DNA of 18,314 nucleotides, from assembly GCA_900769285.1 (NCBI GenBank), contig CAAGGB010000265.1, positions 1 to 18,314 on the forward strand, read 5' to 3'. Of the stretch, positions 1-7,961 are shown in pieces. Below the pieces are notes generated by a model. It did no database searches. It was not told the DNA's origin and saw only the letters and a list, made by a program, of their open reading frames with translations. Numbering within the stretch: the stretch's first letter is position 1; the number at the start of each line of letters is the position of its first letter. The DNA comes from Victivallales bacterium. Lineage in GTDB: Bacteria; Verrucomicrobiota; Lentisphaeria; Oligosphaerales; Oligosphaeraceae. The translations under genes were made by a program, and so were the position numbers.

Positions 1-51
1 GCCCGGCGGCCGCGGTGTTTGCGCTTTCGCCAGACGGCGGATTGCCGTCAC
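1..51 (-). CDS. Possible start of the next gene in the run (partial, cut by window edge)
   Basis: A GTG at position 51 on the minus strand opens a reading frame of 17 codons that runs off the window without a stop (VTAIRRLAKAQTPRPPG). It lies 13 bp after the stop codon of the ABC ATPase gene and has the same orientation. ABC-2-type ATPase genes of this kind are usually followed by their permease gene, so a permease is the natural expectation. The visible residues contain no membrane segment or motif and the ribosome binding site is not strong, so the start and even the existence of the gene are uncertain. Confidence 0.25.
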   Translation of the reverse strand, partial: MTAIRRLAKAQTPRPPG

Positions 52-64
52 GCAGGAGTCAGGT

Positions 65-1270
65 TCACTTGTCCTTGCCAGAGCCCATGAGGCTCTTGAG
101 CTTCTCGTTCTGCTCGCGCTTGCGGGCCTCGGCGGCGGCCTTCTCCTCGTCGGAGAGCTGCGGCTGGGCGTCCTGGAGGACGGCATGTCCCTCGAGGCTG
201 GCCAGCTTGCCCTGGTCGACGGCGGCGGACGCCGGCTCGGCCTGCTGGGCCTCCTTCGCCTTGAGCGCGGCCACGAGGGCGTCGTTGTCGGCCGCACCGC
301 GGCGATGCAGCGACTCCAGCACGGCCGCGCCGTCCGCGTCGACGAGGTATTCGGGGACCTCGCCGTTGCCCTGTGCGCCGGAGCTGGCGACGTTCTGCTC
401 GCGGGCGCGACGGACGACCTCCAGGAAGAAGTCCTCGAGGTTCTGGACAGGATGGTCGATGCGGATGTCGCCGGCCTTGTCGATGCCGTGGGCGAGCAGC
501 CAGGACTGCAGCTCCTGGGCAGTCTCGGGGCTGAGCGTGGGGCAGACGACGCGCGTCTTGTCGGCCTCCTGCAGGATGTCCTTGAGGGGGCCGTTGGCGC
601 GGATGGTGCCGCCGTAGAGGACCATCACGTCATCGCAGAGGTCCTGGACGTCGGCAAGGAGGTGTGAGCAGAGGATGACAGTCTTGCCGCGGCTGGCGAG
701 CAGGCGGATGACGTCCTTCACCTCACGGCAGCCGATGGGGTCGAGGCCGCTGGTGGGCTCGTCCAGGATGACCAGGTCGGGGTCGTTGATGAGCGCCTGC
801 GCGAGGCCGATGCGCCGCGCCATGCCCTTCGAGAACTCGCCGACGGGACGGTTGAAGGCGTGCGCCAGGCCGACCATGTTGAGGAGCTGCTCGCTGCGCT
901 CGCGGCGCACGCTCTTGTCCAGGCCGAACAGGGAGCCGTAGAAGTCCAGCGTCTCCGTCGCGGTGAGGTAGCGGTACAGGTAGGTCTCCTCGGGCAGATA
1001 GCCGATGCGGCTCTTGATTTCGACGTTCTGCGGGTCGCGCCCGAAGACCTTGAGCTTGCCGCGCGTCGGATAGAGCAGCCCCAGAATCATCTTGACCGTC
1101 GTCGACTTGCCCGAGCCATTCGGTCCCAGCAGCCCGAAGATCTGCCCCTTGCGGACGGTGAAGTCGATGCCGTTGACGGCCCGCGCCTTCGGGCGGTTCC
1201 AGAAATCGCGGAAGACCTTGGTGAGACCCTCGGCCTCAACCACCATGCCGTTGTCCTGCTTGTCTGCCAT
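65..1270 (-). CDS. ABC transporter ATP-binding protein (ABC-2/GldA/CcmA-like)
   Basis: This 401-residue protein is the nucleotide-binding subunit of an ABC transporter or exporter, acting at the cytoplasmic face of the inner membrane. Visible motifs in order are Walker A GPNGSGKST at about residues 49-57, a Q-loop region GYLPEE near 91-96 where Glu stands at the usual Gln position (also common in GldA/NatA-type proteins), the signature FSKGM at 146-150, Walker B LVILDEP at 166-172 with the SGLD D-loop following, and the switch His at 203. After about residue 290 there is an Ala/Gln/Glu/Lys-rich tail of about 110 residues, longer than the usual 230-310 residue subunit; it ends in a charged helix and may contact a partner. 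The ATG is preceded by GGAG at a good distance. No permease is visible within the window, so the substrate is unknown. The gene follows the P-type ATPase by 79 bp in the same direction. Confidence 0.93.
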   Translation of the reverse strand: MADKQDNGMVVEAEGLTKVFRDFWNRPKARAVNGIDFTVRKGQIFGLLGPNGSGKSTTVKMILGLLYPTRGKLKVFGRDPQNVEIKSRIGYLPEETYLYRYLTATETLDFYGSLFGLDKSVRRERSEQLLNMVGLAHAFNRPVGEFSKGMARRIGLAQALINDPDLVILDEPTSGLDPIGCREVKDVIRLLASRGKTVILCSHLLADVQDLCDDVMVLYGGTIRANGPLKDILQEADKTRVVCPTLSPETAQELQSWLLAHGIDKAGDIRIDHPVQNLEDFFLEVVRRAREQNVASSGAQGNGEVPEYLVDADGAAVLESLHRRGAADNDALVAALKAKEAQQAEPASAAVDQGKLASLEGHAVLQDAQPQLSDEEKAAAEARKREQNEKLKSLMGSGKDK

Positions 1271-1334
1271 TGCCTGTCTCCAAATATGGTGAACCTTCGT
1301 CTTGGAATTGCGTTGTTTAGGGAAAGCCGTCGTG

Positions 1335-1361
1335 GCCGTCGTGCGTCAGCTAGGCGACGGC
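1335..1361 (-). other. GC-rich hairpin around the stop codon of the P-type ATPase gene
   Basis: CGACGGC at 1355-1361 (plus strand) pairs with GCCGTCG at 1335-1341, leaving a 13-nt loop that contains the TAG stop codon (1350-1352). A second GCCGTCG copy at 1326-1332 could serve as an alternative arm. There is no T-run after it on the minus strand, so it is not a classical intrinsic terminator. It could protect the upstream message from 3' degradation or dampen expression of the ABC gene. Confidence 0.4.
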
Positions 1362-3308
1362 GGTCTCCTGCGCGTCGGGTGAGCCCTTGTCCGATGCCTG
1401 GAGCAGCTCGCCGGAGCGGACCAGGCGGGCGCTGTTGAAGATGACCATCAGCGAACTCACCGTATGCAGCAGCGCCGCGCCGACCGGCGTGATGCCGCCC
1501 ACCGTCGCCAGATACACGCCGACCACGATGAAGCCCATGCCCACGGCGAAATTCTGCAGCGTAAGGACGCGTGTCTGCCGTGACAGACCGATGAGGAAGG
1601 GGATGCGGCGCAGGTCGTTGTTCATCAGGGCGACGGCGGCGCTCTGGACGGCGATGTCGCTGCCGAACGCGCCCATGGCGATGCCGATGTCGCCGGCCGC
1701 CAGTGCCGGCGCGTCGTTCACGCCGTCGCCGACCACCGCGACCAGCTTGCCCTCGGCCTTCAGCTTCCGCACATACGCCTCCTTCTCCTCGGGCAGGCAG
1801 CCGCTGCGCACGTCCGTCACGCCAATCTGCGAGGCGACGGCCATCGCCACGCGCTCGTTGTCGCCCGTCACCATGCAGCACTGCGAGACGCCCAGCTCCT
1901 TCAGTTGGGCAATCGCCTCCTTGCTGACGGGGCGTATCTCGTCGCTCAGCCCAATCCAGCCGAGCACACGGCCCTCCAGGGCGACGCACACGGCGCTCAG
2001 CCCGCGCTTCTCGCCGGCCTGCAGGCTCTCCTGCAGCGGCGTGGTGTCGATGCCCTCGGCGCGGAGCCAGCTCTCGCGTCCCACGAGGCTGCGGCGACCG
2101 CCGAAGATGGCGCGGACGCCGCGTCCGGGGACCTCCTCGTACTCGTCGGGCGCCTGCCATTGGACATTGGCCTCGCGCGCCAGGCGCTTCATGGCCTCGG
2201 CGGTGGGGTGGTTGCTGTGGTGCTCGGCGCAGGTGGCCGTCTCCAGCAGCTCAGCGAGCTCGACTCCTTCGCAGGGCTCCAGGCAGGCGACGGCGAGCAC
2301 GCCCTCGGTCAGGGTGCCCGTCTTGTCGAAGATGACGGCGCCAATCTTGGCGGCCTGCTCGATGTAGGAGACGTCCTTGATGAGGATGCCCAGGCGCGAG
2401 GCCGCCGCGATGGCCGCGATGATGGCGGTCGGCGTCGCCAGCACAAACGCGGCCGGCACCGCCATCACCAGCACGGCGATGACCCGCGTCATGTCCATGG
2501 TGATGAACCAGACCAGCGCCGCAATCATCAGGATGGTCGGCGTGTAGTACCCGACATAGCGGTCAATCATCCGCATGATGGGCAGCTTGGAGCGCTCCGC
2601 GTCCGCGATGAGGTTGCGCACCTTGCCCAGGGTGGTGTCGGCGCCGATGCGCGTCACGCGGAATTCGACGAGGCCGGTGAGGTTCTGGGTTCCGGCGTAG
2701 ACCTCGTTGCCGACGTCCTTGTCGGCGGGCAGGCTCTCGCCGGTGATGGAGGCCTGGTTGACGGTGCTTCGGCCGCTGGTGATGATGCCGTCGGCGGGGA
2801 AGTTCTCGCCGGGGCGGACGCGGCAGACGTCGCCGGCCCGCAGGTCGGTGAAGGCGTCGATCTCCTCCTCGGCGTCGCCGACGACGCGTCGCGCCATGCG
2901 CGGGGTCAGCCTGACGACGGCCTCGATGGCCGCCTCGGCGCCGATGGCCGTGCGCTTCTCGATGGTGATGGTGATGAGCATGAAGAACGCGACGGCGCCG
3001 GCCGTCAGGTAGTTCTCGTTGGCGAACGAGGCGACCAGCGCCAGCGCCACCAGCTCGTTCATGTGCACCTTGCCGCGAACCAGGTCGCGGCAGGCGTCCA
3101 CGAAGATGGGCAGACTCAGGATGGCCGCGCCCACAAACGCGCTCAGCGAGCGCGCCGCGCCGTCAATCGACTCCGCGAAAAAGATGCCGGACAGATAGGC
3201 GTTGAGCACCAGGATGCCGCCGAGCATCGCCAGGCCGAGGCGAATCATCTCGGGACGCCCCAGCTTGCCGACCACCCGGTCGTGTTTGGATTCGATGATG
3301 TCAGTCAT
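1350..3308 (-). CDS. P1B-like cation-translocating P-type ATPase lacking the CPx motif
   Basis: This 652-residue integral membrane pump uses ATP through a phospho-aspartate cycle. The actuator motif TGES is at 189-192, the phosphorylation motif DKTGT starts at D328, the N-domain HP dipeptide typical of P1B pumps (SNHPTAEA) is at 367-368, TGDN is at 481-484 and GDGVNDAP at 527-534. The overall size and membrane layout match the heavy-metal (P1B) class. However, the membrane-4 ion motif, normally CPC, CPH, SPC or TPC, reads AVPAAF (VPA at 284-286) with no cysteine. There is also no N-terminal heavy-metal-associated domain, and the usual YN pair after QN in membrane 7 is missing (QNFAVGMGF). The substrate therefore cannot be assigned to Cu, Zn, Cd or Co. 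The last membrane region keeps an LLHTVSSL...NSARL stretch with a candidate ligand His616. It lies 49 bp downstream of the HflK-like gene and before the ABC gene, in the same direction. The ATG has only a weak ribosome binding site, so translational coupling is possible. Confidence 0.93.
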   Translation of the reverse strand: MTDIIESKHDRVVGKLGRPEMIRLGLAMLGGILVLNAYLSGIFFAESIDGAARSLSAFVGAAILSLPIFVDACRDLVRGKVHMNELVALALVASFANENYLTAGAVAFFMLITITIEKRTAIGAEAAIEAVVRLTPRMARRVVGDAEEEIDAFTDLRAGDVCRVRPGENFPADGIITSGRSTVNQASITGESLPADKDVGNEVYAGTQNLTGLVEFRVTRIGADTTLGKVRNLIADAERSKLPIMRMIDRYVGYYTPTILMIAALVWFITMDMTRVIAVLVMAVPAAFVLATPTAIIAAIAAASRLGILIKDVSYIEQAAKIGAVIFDKTGTLTEGVLAVACLEPCEGVELAELLETATCAEHHSNHPTAEAMKRLAREANVQWQAPDEYEEVPGRGVRAIFGGRRSLVGRESWLRAEGIDTTPLQESLQAGEKRGLSAVCVALEGRVLGWIGLSDEIRPVSKEAIAQLKELGVSQCCMVTGDNERVAMAVASQIGVTDVRSGCLPEEKEAYVRKLKAEGKLVAVVGDGVNDAPALAAGDIGIAMGAFGSDIAVQSAAVALMNNDLRRIPFLIGLSRQTRVLTLQNFAVGMGFIVVGVYLATVGGITPVGAALLHTVSSLMVIFNSARLVRSGELLQASDKGSPDAQETAVA

Positions 3309-3357
3309 GCTGCTGTTACCGTTGTTGTCGTCAGTCAGAAAGTCATTCGCCTGTGCG

Positions 3358-4683
3358 CTACGGCTGCTGCGGCGTCTGGGTGGCCTTGCGCTTCTTCTCG
3401 GGGAGTCCGAGGCGCAGCCTCACGGTCGGCTGGTCGCCGCCGACCAGCATCTTGTTCTCGACCCTGGCGTAGATGCGCTGAAGCGTCTCGGTGTAGCGTC
3501 CGAGGAGGACAGTCTCCACATAGGAGGAGGCGTCGCCCATGTCGTGGAGGATGGCCAGCTCGTTGCGGAAGTTCTTGCTGTCCTGCTCGGCGTCGGAGAT
3601 GGTGCGGTCGCGGGCGGACTCGGCCTCGCTGACGAGGCGGAACGCCTCGCTCTGTGCGGCCTTGACCATCGCGTCCGCCTCCTGGCGGGCCTGCTGAATC
3701 ATGGCGGCGCTCTGCTCGGAGGCGCTGAACACGCTCTCGAAGTCGCGGCGGACGGCCGCCGGCAACTGAATCGTCACCTTCACGGACTGGACTTCGATGC
3801 CCATGTCCACCTTGTCGAGGTAGCTGCTCAGGCGACGCTTCACGCACTCGTCGAAGCTCTCGCGGTTCATGCCGACGTGACGGGTGGTGTCGCGGAGCTC
3901 GTCGACACGCCACGAGACGCCCTCGACCATGATGGCGTTGCCGAGCATGAGGCGGATGATGCCGCGCGTGCCCCGAACGGTCTCCGACGCGCCCGGCGCG
4001 GCGGCCTCGCCGTCCAGCAACCCCAAATCCAGCTTGGCGGCGCCCTGCCCGTCGCTGTCGTCATAGAACGACAGGTAGTACTTCTGAGCGTCGACGATGC
4101 GGTAGTTGACTTCGCCGACGGCGTGGACGATGCCGTTGGAATGGCGCCGGTCGCCCTGTCCGACGGCACCGAGGTCCTCGTTGAGGCACATCAGATAGCC
4201 GTCGCCGCCCGGCGAGAGATAGCCGCGCGTGTCGCGCTCCGGCGGCACCATCGGCTCGAAAAGACGGTCGGTCGAGACGGTGACGGTCTTCTGGGCCGGC
4301 AACTGCTTGACCCAATCGATGGGATACGGCCAGGCCCAGTACCAGCGGCCGCTCGTCAGAATGGCCGTCTCACCCTGCTCCGCGTCCAGCACACGCTTCT
4401 GCAGCGCGCCAAACCGGAACAGCATCGCCTCGTTCTGCTCGTCCACACGGAACACGCCGCTCACCAGCAGATACGCCAGCACCAGCACTATCACCACACG
4501 CAGGCACATGAACAGCACCCGCGCCATCCGCGTCAGCGACGCCATGCCGCTGCCTGTGACCTCGCCCGACACCGGCGACGGCGACGGCGCCGACGCCCCC
4601 GGGACGCCTCCTGACGGTGCGCCAAACAGACCGCCCGACACCGACGGCGCCGACGCCCCTCTGCTCTCGCTCTGCTCTTCCAT
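3358..4683 (-). CDS. HflK-like SPFH/Band 7 membrane protein
   Basis: This 441-residue protein has a Ser/Gly/Pro-rich N-terminal tail of about 50 residues, one membrane helix at about 56-78, and then an SPFH/Band 7 domain (starting VDEQNEAMLFRFG) to about residue 310. A long Ala/Glu/Gln-rich helix follows at about 312-370 and a Lys/Gln/Pro-rich tail. This order matches HflK, the partner of HflC in the membrane cage around the FtsH protease. A less conserved Gly/Asp/Ala-rich insertion at about 208-240 interrupts the SPFH domain. The ATG at 4683 is preceded by AGAGGA at a suitable distance, which favours this start over the internal Met47. The gene lies 91 bp after the HflC-like gene and 49 bp before the P-type ATPase. 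I call it HflK-like rather than hflK because no ftsH is visible and it is divergent. Confidence 0.87.
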   Translation of the reverse strand: MEEQSESRGASAPSVSGGLFGAPSGGVPGASAPSPSPVSGEVTGSGMASLTRMARVLFMCLRVVIVLVLAYLLVSGVFRVDEQNEAMLFRFGALQKRVLDAEQGETAILTSGRWYWAWPYPIDWVKQLPAQKTVTVSTDRLFEPMVPPERDTRGYLSPGGDGYLMCLNEDLGAVGQGDRRHSNGIVHAVGEVNYRIVDAQKYYLSFYDDSDGQGAAKLDLGLLDGEAAAPGASETVRGTRGIIRLMLGNAIMVEGVSWRVDELRDTTRHVGMNRESFDECVKRRLSSYLDKVDMGIEVQSVKVTIQLPAAVRRDFESVFSASEQSAAMIQQARQEADAMVKAAQSEAFRLVSEAESARDRTISDAEQDSKNFRNELAILHDMGDASSYVETVLLGRYTETLQRIYARVENKMLVGGDQPTVRLRLGLPEKKRKATQTPQQP

Positions 4684-4774
4684 GTCTCGTCCTCTTATCC
4701 CTTGGCGGCTGTCCGGCTCCCGCCGACGCCGCCCTGCTCACTCACGGCTGACTGACTCCTCAACGCTCCTTCGC

Positions 4775-5791
4775 TCACTTGCCCGCAGGCGCGGCGACGC
4801 CATCCAGCCTCACCGACTTCGGGTCCAGCAGGTGGAACGGCGCCGTGTCCGTGCCCAGTATCAGCGTGTCGCGCTCGTTCAGGGACGCCTCCAGGCCATT
4901 GAGGTAGCGCAGGAAACGCGCCAGAGCGAGGTTCTCGCGGTAGATTTCGAGATGCTTGGAGGCCTCCAGCTCGCCCTCGCTGCGCAGCTTCTTGGCGTCG
5001 TTCTCGGCGGTGGTGCGCAGTTGGGCGGCCTGCGTCCTGGCGGCCACGCGGACATCGTCAGCCTGCTTCTTGCCCTGGGTGAGCATGGCGGTGGAAATCT
5101 CCCGCCGGTCAGCCGCCATGGTCTTGAGGACCTCCTGGGAGTTGTCCTGGGTGAAGCTGAAGCGGCGGAAGCCAACGCGGACGACTTCCAGGCCGTATTC
5201 GCGCATGGCCTCCGCGCGGACCTGCTCGAGCATCTCGTCCTCGATGCGCTCCAGCTCGGGGACGCCGTCCTTCTCGCCGCGCATCCGGACGATGGCACGG
5301 AAGTCATGCAGCGGCATCACGCGGCTGCGCACCGTGCGGATCAGGAAGTCGAGCTTGGACTCGGCGTCCGCCGTGCCCTCGAACTGCTTCATGAAGACGC
5401 CGGGGTCGCCGATGCGCCAGAGGACATAGGTGGAGACGACGACCTGGCAGTCGTCGCGGGTCTTGACCTGCTCGACCTCGCCCTTGCGCAGCTCATAGCA
5501 CTGGATGCGCTTGTCGTGGCGCCACACCTGGTCCACGAACGGCAGCTTGAAGTGGAGTCCGGGCGGATAGACCACGATGGCGCCGCTCTCGTCGACCTTC
5601 GCCTTCCCCGAGGTCTTCACCACGGCGTACTCCGTCTCCTTCACCTGGAACGTCATCATCGAGACCAGGAAGATGACCACGACGGCCAGCGCCAGCAGCG
5701 CCACGGGCCAATGGAGCGCCAGTCCGCTCCTGCGCGTCTCGTCCGGTGCCGCCTGCGCGGCCTGGGTTGTCGTCTGTTGCTCTTCTGACAT
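4775..5791 (-). CDS. HflC-like SPFH/Band 7 membrane protein
   Basis: This 338-residue protein has a short Gln/Thr/Ala-rich cytoplasmic tail, one membrane helix at about 28-48, an SPFH domain beginning VKETEYAVVKTSG at about 50, and a charged coiled-coil helix at about 225-280. The C-terminal segment (YRENLALARFLRYLNGLEASL, then DTLILGTDTAPFHLL) closely follows the HflC pattern of AEAYR...FLRSLEAYE and the final beta-strand. In known systems HflC pairs with HflK and modulates FtsH. The ATG has GAGGAAG immediately upstream at normal spacing, so the start is well supported. It lies between two other SPFH genes, 85 bp after the polytopic one and 91 bp before the HflK-like one, which suggests the three products form one hetero-oligomer. 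That partnership is inferred. Confidence 0.9.
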   Translation of the reverse strand: MSEEQQTTTQAAQAAPDETRRSGLALHWPVALLALAVVVIFLVSMMTFQVKETEYAVVKTSGKAKVDESGAIVVYPPGLHFKLPFVDQVWRHDKRIQCYELRKGEVEQVKTRDDCQVVVSTYVLWRIGDPGVFMKQFEGTADAESKLDFLIRTVRSRVMPLHDFRAIVRMRGEKDGVPELERIEDEMLEQVRAEAMREYGLEVVRVGFRRFSFTQDNSQEVLKTMAADRREISTAMLTQGKKQADDVRVAARTQAAQLRTTAENDAKKLRSEGELEASKHLEIYRENLALARFLRYLNGLEASLNERDTLILGTDTAPFHLLDPKSVRLDGVAAPAGK

Positions 5792-5865
5792 GGCTTCCTC
5801 AAACTCCTATCGGTGCAAATGGGATGGTCTGTGCTGCTTACAGTCTGTCTTCGCTTCTCGGCTCG

Positions 5866-5889
5866 GGCGGCGCCGGCTACGGCGCCGCC
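5866..5889 (-). other. Perfect 10-bp hairpin enclosing the stop codon of the polytopic SPFH gene
   Basis: GGCGGCGCCG at 5866-5875 is perfectly complementary to CGGCGCCGCC at 5880-5889, with a four-base loop at 5876-5879 that contains most of the TAG stop codon (5877-5879). The downstream side on the minus strand has no T-run, so it is not a typical intrinsic terminator. It lies in the 85-bp gap before the HflC-like gene and could stabilise the upstream message or set the stoichiometry of the SPFH proteins. Confidence 0.5.
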
Positions 5890-7871
5890 TCGACGCCCAT
5901 GTCGAGGAGGCTGGCGCCGGCGGCGCGCCGCTCCAGGTTCAAATCGTAGAGGTCCACCTTGACGCCGCCGCCCACGATGTACTTGCGCAGGTGCGCGGAG
6001 GCATCCTGGAGGACGCGCATCTCGCTGTCAATCATGAAGACCTCCGGGCAGACGCGGTAGCGCTCCAACTGGCAGGCAAACAGCCCGGCCTCCGCCTCGA
6101 CGTAGGCGCGGTTGCGGCGGAAGTTGTCCATACGGGCCTCGGCGAGGATGGCGTTGCTCTCGCTGGCGGCCTCGGCGACGATGCGCTGCGCCTCGACGCG
6201 CCCCTGCTGAAGCTGCCGGTTCACCTCCTCGTAGGCGCTCATCTGCTTGTCGAACTCCGCGCCCACCTCGACGGGCGGATGGATGCTGGCGACGTTGACG
6301 CCGATGATGTCGACGCCCAGCCGCAGCGCGTCGGCGCTGGCCTGGAGCCGCTTCCGCATGGTGTCGGCGGCCTGGGCGCGACCCGCGCCCAGCAGCTCCT
6401 GGAAGTCGGCGCTGGCCAGATAGTGAATCCACTCGCGGGTGCCCAGATTGCGCAGCAGCCCCACCGCGTCGCCGTGGCGGTAGCGGAAGTCGTAGAGGTT
6501 GCGGACGCGGAACGACACGGGGACATGGGCCACCACCAGCGCGGACGGCGGTATCTTCTTAGCCGTGTCCATGGCGGCGACGCCCCCCAGGCCGGAGACC
6601 GCGGCGTTCAGCTTCTCGGCGTGGCGGCTGGCCACGATGTAGTTCAGCTCCTGCTCGGCGTGTGCCAGGCTCCAGAGGACGACGCGCTCGTCATGCTTGG
6701 GCTTCTTGGGCTTCTTGGGGCCGTGGCTGTGGCCATGGCCATCGTCGTCCTCCTCCTCGTTCTCCTCGGGCTCGTCATGCTGATGCTCCTCGCCGAGGGC
6801 GATTTCCTGGATGCGCTCCACGGGGAAGCGCTCGACGCGCGTGAAGGGCCAGGGCAGCTTGAGGTAGACGCCCGGGCCGGACGGCTCCTGCTCGCCCACG
6901 CTCCCGAAGCGCTCGAAAAGACCCTGCTCGCCCGTCCCGATGACCACCAGGCACGTCTGCAGCCAGAACGTCAGCACCAGTATCACCAGCAGCGGAACCA
7001 CCGTCCGCTCCAGAAAGCGGAAGAACCACGCCTCCGACACGCGGAAGCCAAACTGATAGTCCAGCGACGACGCCACGTTGCGCGCCACGCCACCAGGCTC
7101 CGTCACCAGCGCCAGCAGACGGCTCTCCGGCAACGGACGCTCCAGTTCGCCCGGCATCCGCGGACGGTAGAACTCAATCACAAACGCCAGCAGAAGCTCC
7201 ACCGACAGCACCAGCAGCACCACCAGCGACACCTTCGCCAGCGTGATGTCCGCCGTCAGCTCCATCTTCCGGAAATACTCCAGAAACAGCGCCACCGACG
7301 CCAGCAGGTACACGCCGCCCGCGAAGAACAGCCACGCCGCACCAGGACGAACCCACCGGCAGCCAGGCTCGCGGCTCGCGCCGATGAAGTAGCTGCCCAA
7401 AATCAGCGTCGCTATCCACGACAGCGCGCTCAGCAGCGCCAGCGGCATCGGATTCGGCGCCAGCGGGAAGCTCTCCGTCGCCGCCCAACTGCGCCAGACC
7501 AGCAGCCCATACACCGTCAGACAAAGCCCCAGCAGCACCGTGAACACCGGCACCGCATACTTCCGGTACTGCAGGTTCGCGCGGCTCGCCAGCCGAACCG
7601 CCTCGTCCGCGTCCTCGAACAGCTCGCTGCCGCCGTGGTCACGGCGAAACTCCGCCGCCTGCTGCTCCTCCAGCAACTGCCGACGCTCAAACGCACAGCG
7701 CCCCGCGCCCAGCAGCCCCAGCAGAACCACCACCAGCGACGAGGCGCAGCCAACCGCCATCACCGAGCAGTTCCCCGCACGGCCCACGACCAGACCCACC
7801 ACAAACAGAACCGCACCCGCCACCGACAGCGCCAGACAGCAATTCCGAGGACGACTACTCGCTTCCTTCAT
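5877..7871 (-). CDS. Polytopic SPFH/HflK-like protein with His/acid-rich insertion
   Basis: This 664-residue protein has about seven hydrophobic segments (near 11-33, 36-57, 104-125, 144-163, 178-197, 212-233 and 286-308) ahead of an SPFH domain. The domain begins VVIGTGEQGLFERFG at about 309 and ends with the HflK-like run GVNVASIHPPVEVGAEFDK near 524-542, followed by an Ala/Glu/Arg helix to about 600. Typical HflK has a single membrane helix, so the N-terminal half is an extra polytopic module. Within the SPFH domain, residues 361-393 form a strongly charged insertion rich in Glu, Asp and His (HGHSHG at 379-384) followed by a Lys/Pro cluster (KKPKKPKH), which resembles the metal-binding loops of zinc transporters and metallochaperones. 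The start ATG has a GA-rich upstream stretch but GGAG is too close to be ideal. It is the first of three consecutive SPFH genes. Confidence 0.88.
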   Translation of the reverse strand: MKEASSRPRNCCLALSVAGAVLFVVGLVVGRAGNCSVMAVGCASSLVVVLLGLLGAGRCAFERRQLLEEQQAAEFRRDHGGSELFEDADEAVRLASRANLQYRKYAVPVFTVLLGLCLTVYGLLVWRSWAATESFPLAPNPMPLALLSALSWIATLILGSYFIGASREPGCRWVRPGAAWLFFAGGVYLLASVALFLEYFRKMELTADITLAKVSLVVLLVLSVELLLAFVIEFYRPRMPGELERPLPESRLLALVTEPGGVARNVASSLDYQFGFRVSEAWFFRFLERTVVPLLVILVLTFWLQTCLVVIGTGEQGLFERFGSVGEQEPSGPGVYLKLPWPFTRVERFPVERIQEIALGEEHQHDEPEENEEEDDDGHGHSHGPKKPKKPKHDERVVLWSLAHAEQELNYIVASRHAEKLNAAVSGLGGVAAMDTAKKIPPSALVVAHVPVSFRVRNLYDFRYRHGDAVGLLRNLGTREWIHYLASADFQELLGAGRAQAADTMRKRLQASADALRLGVDIIGVNVASIHPPVEVGAEFDKQMSAYEEVNRQLQQGRVEAQRIVAEAASESNAILAEARMDNFRRNRAYVEAEAGLFACQLERYRVCPEVFMIDSEMRVLQDASAHLRKYIVGGGVKVDLYDLNLERRAAGASLLDMGVEAAP

Positions 7872-7961
7872 CTCCGTGACTCTCTATTGTTTGACTGCCA
7901 ACGTCTCTCGTATTCTTCTCTCTCGCGCGCACCCCGACACCGCGCCGTACGGCACGCACGC

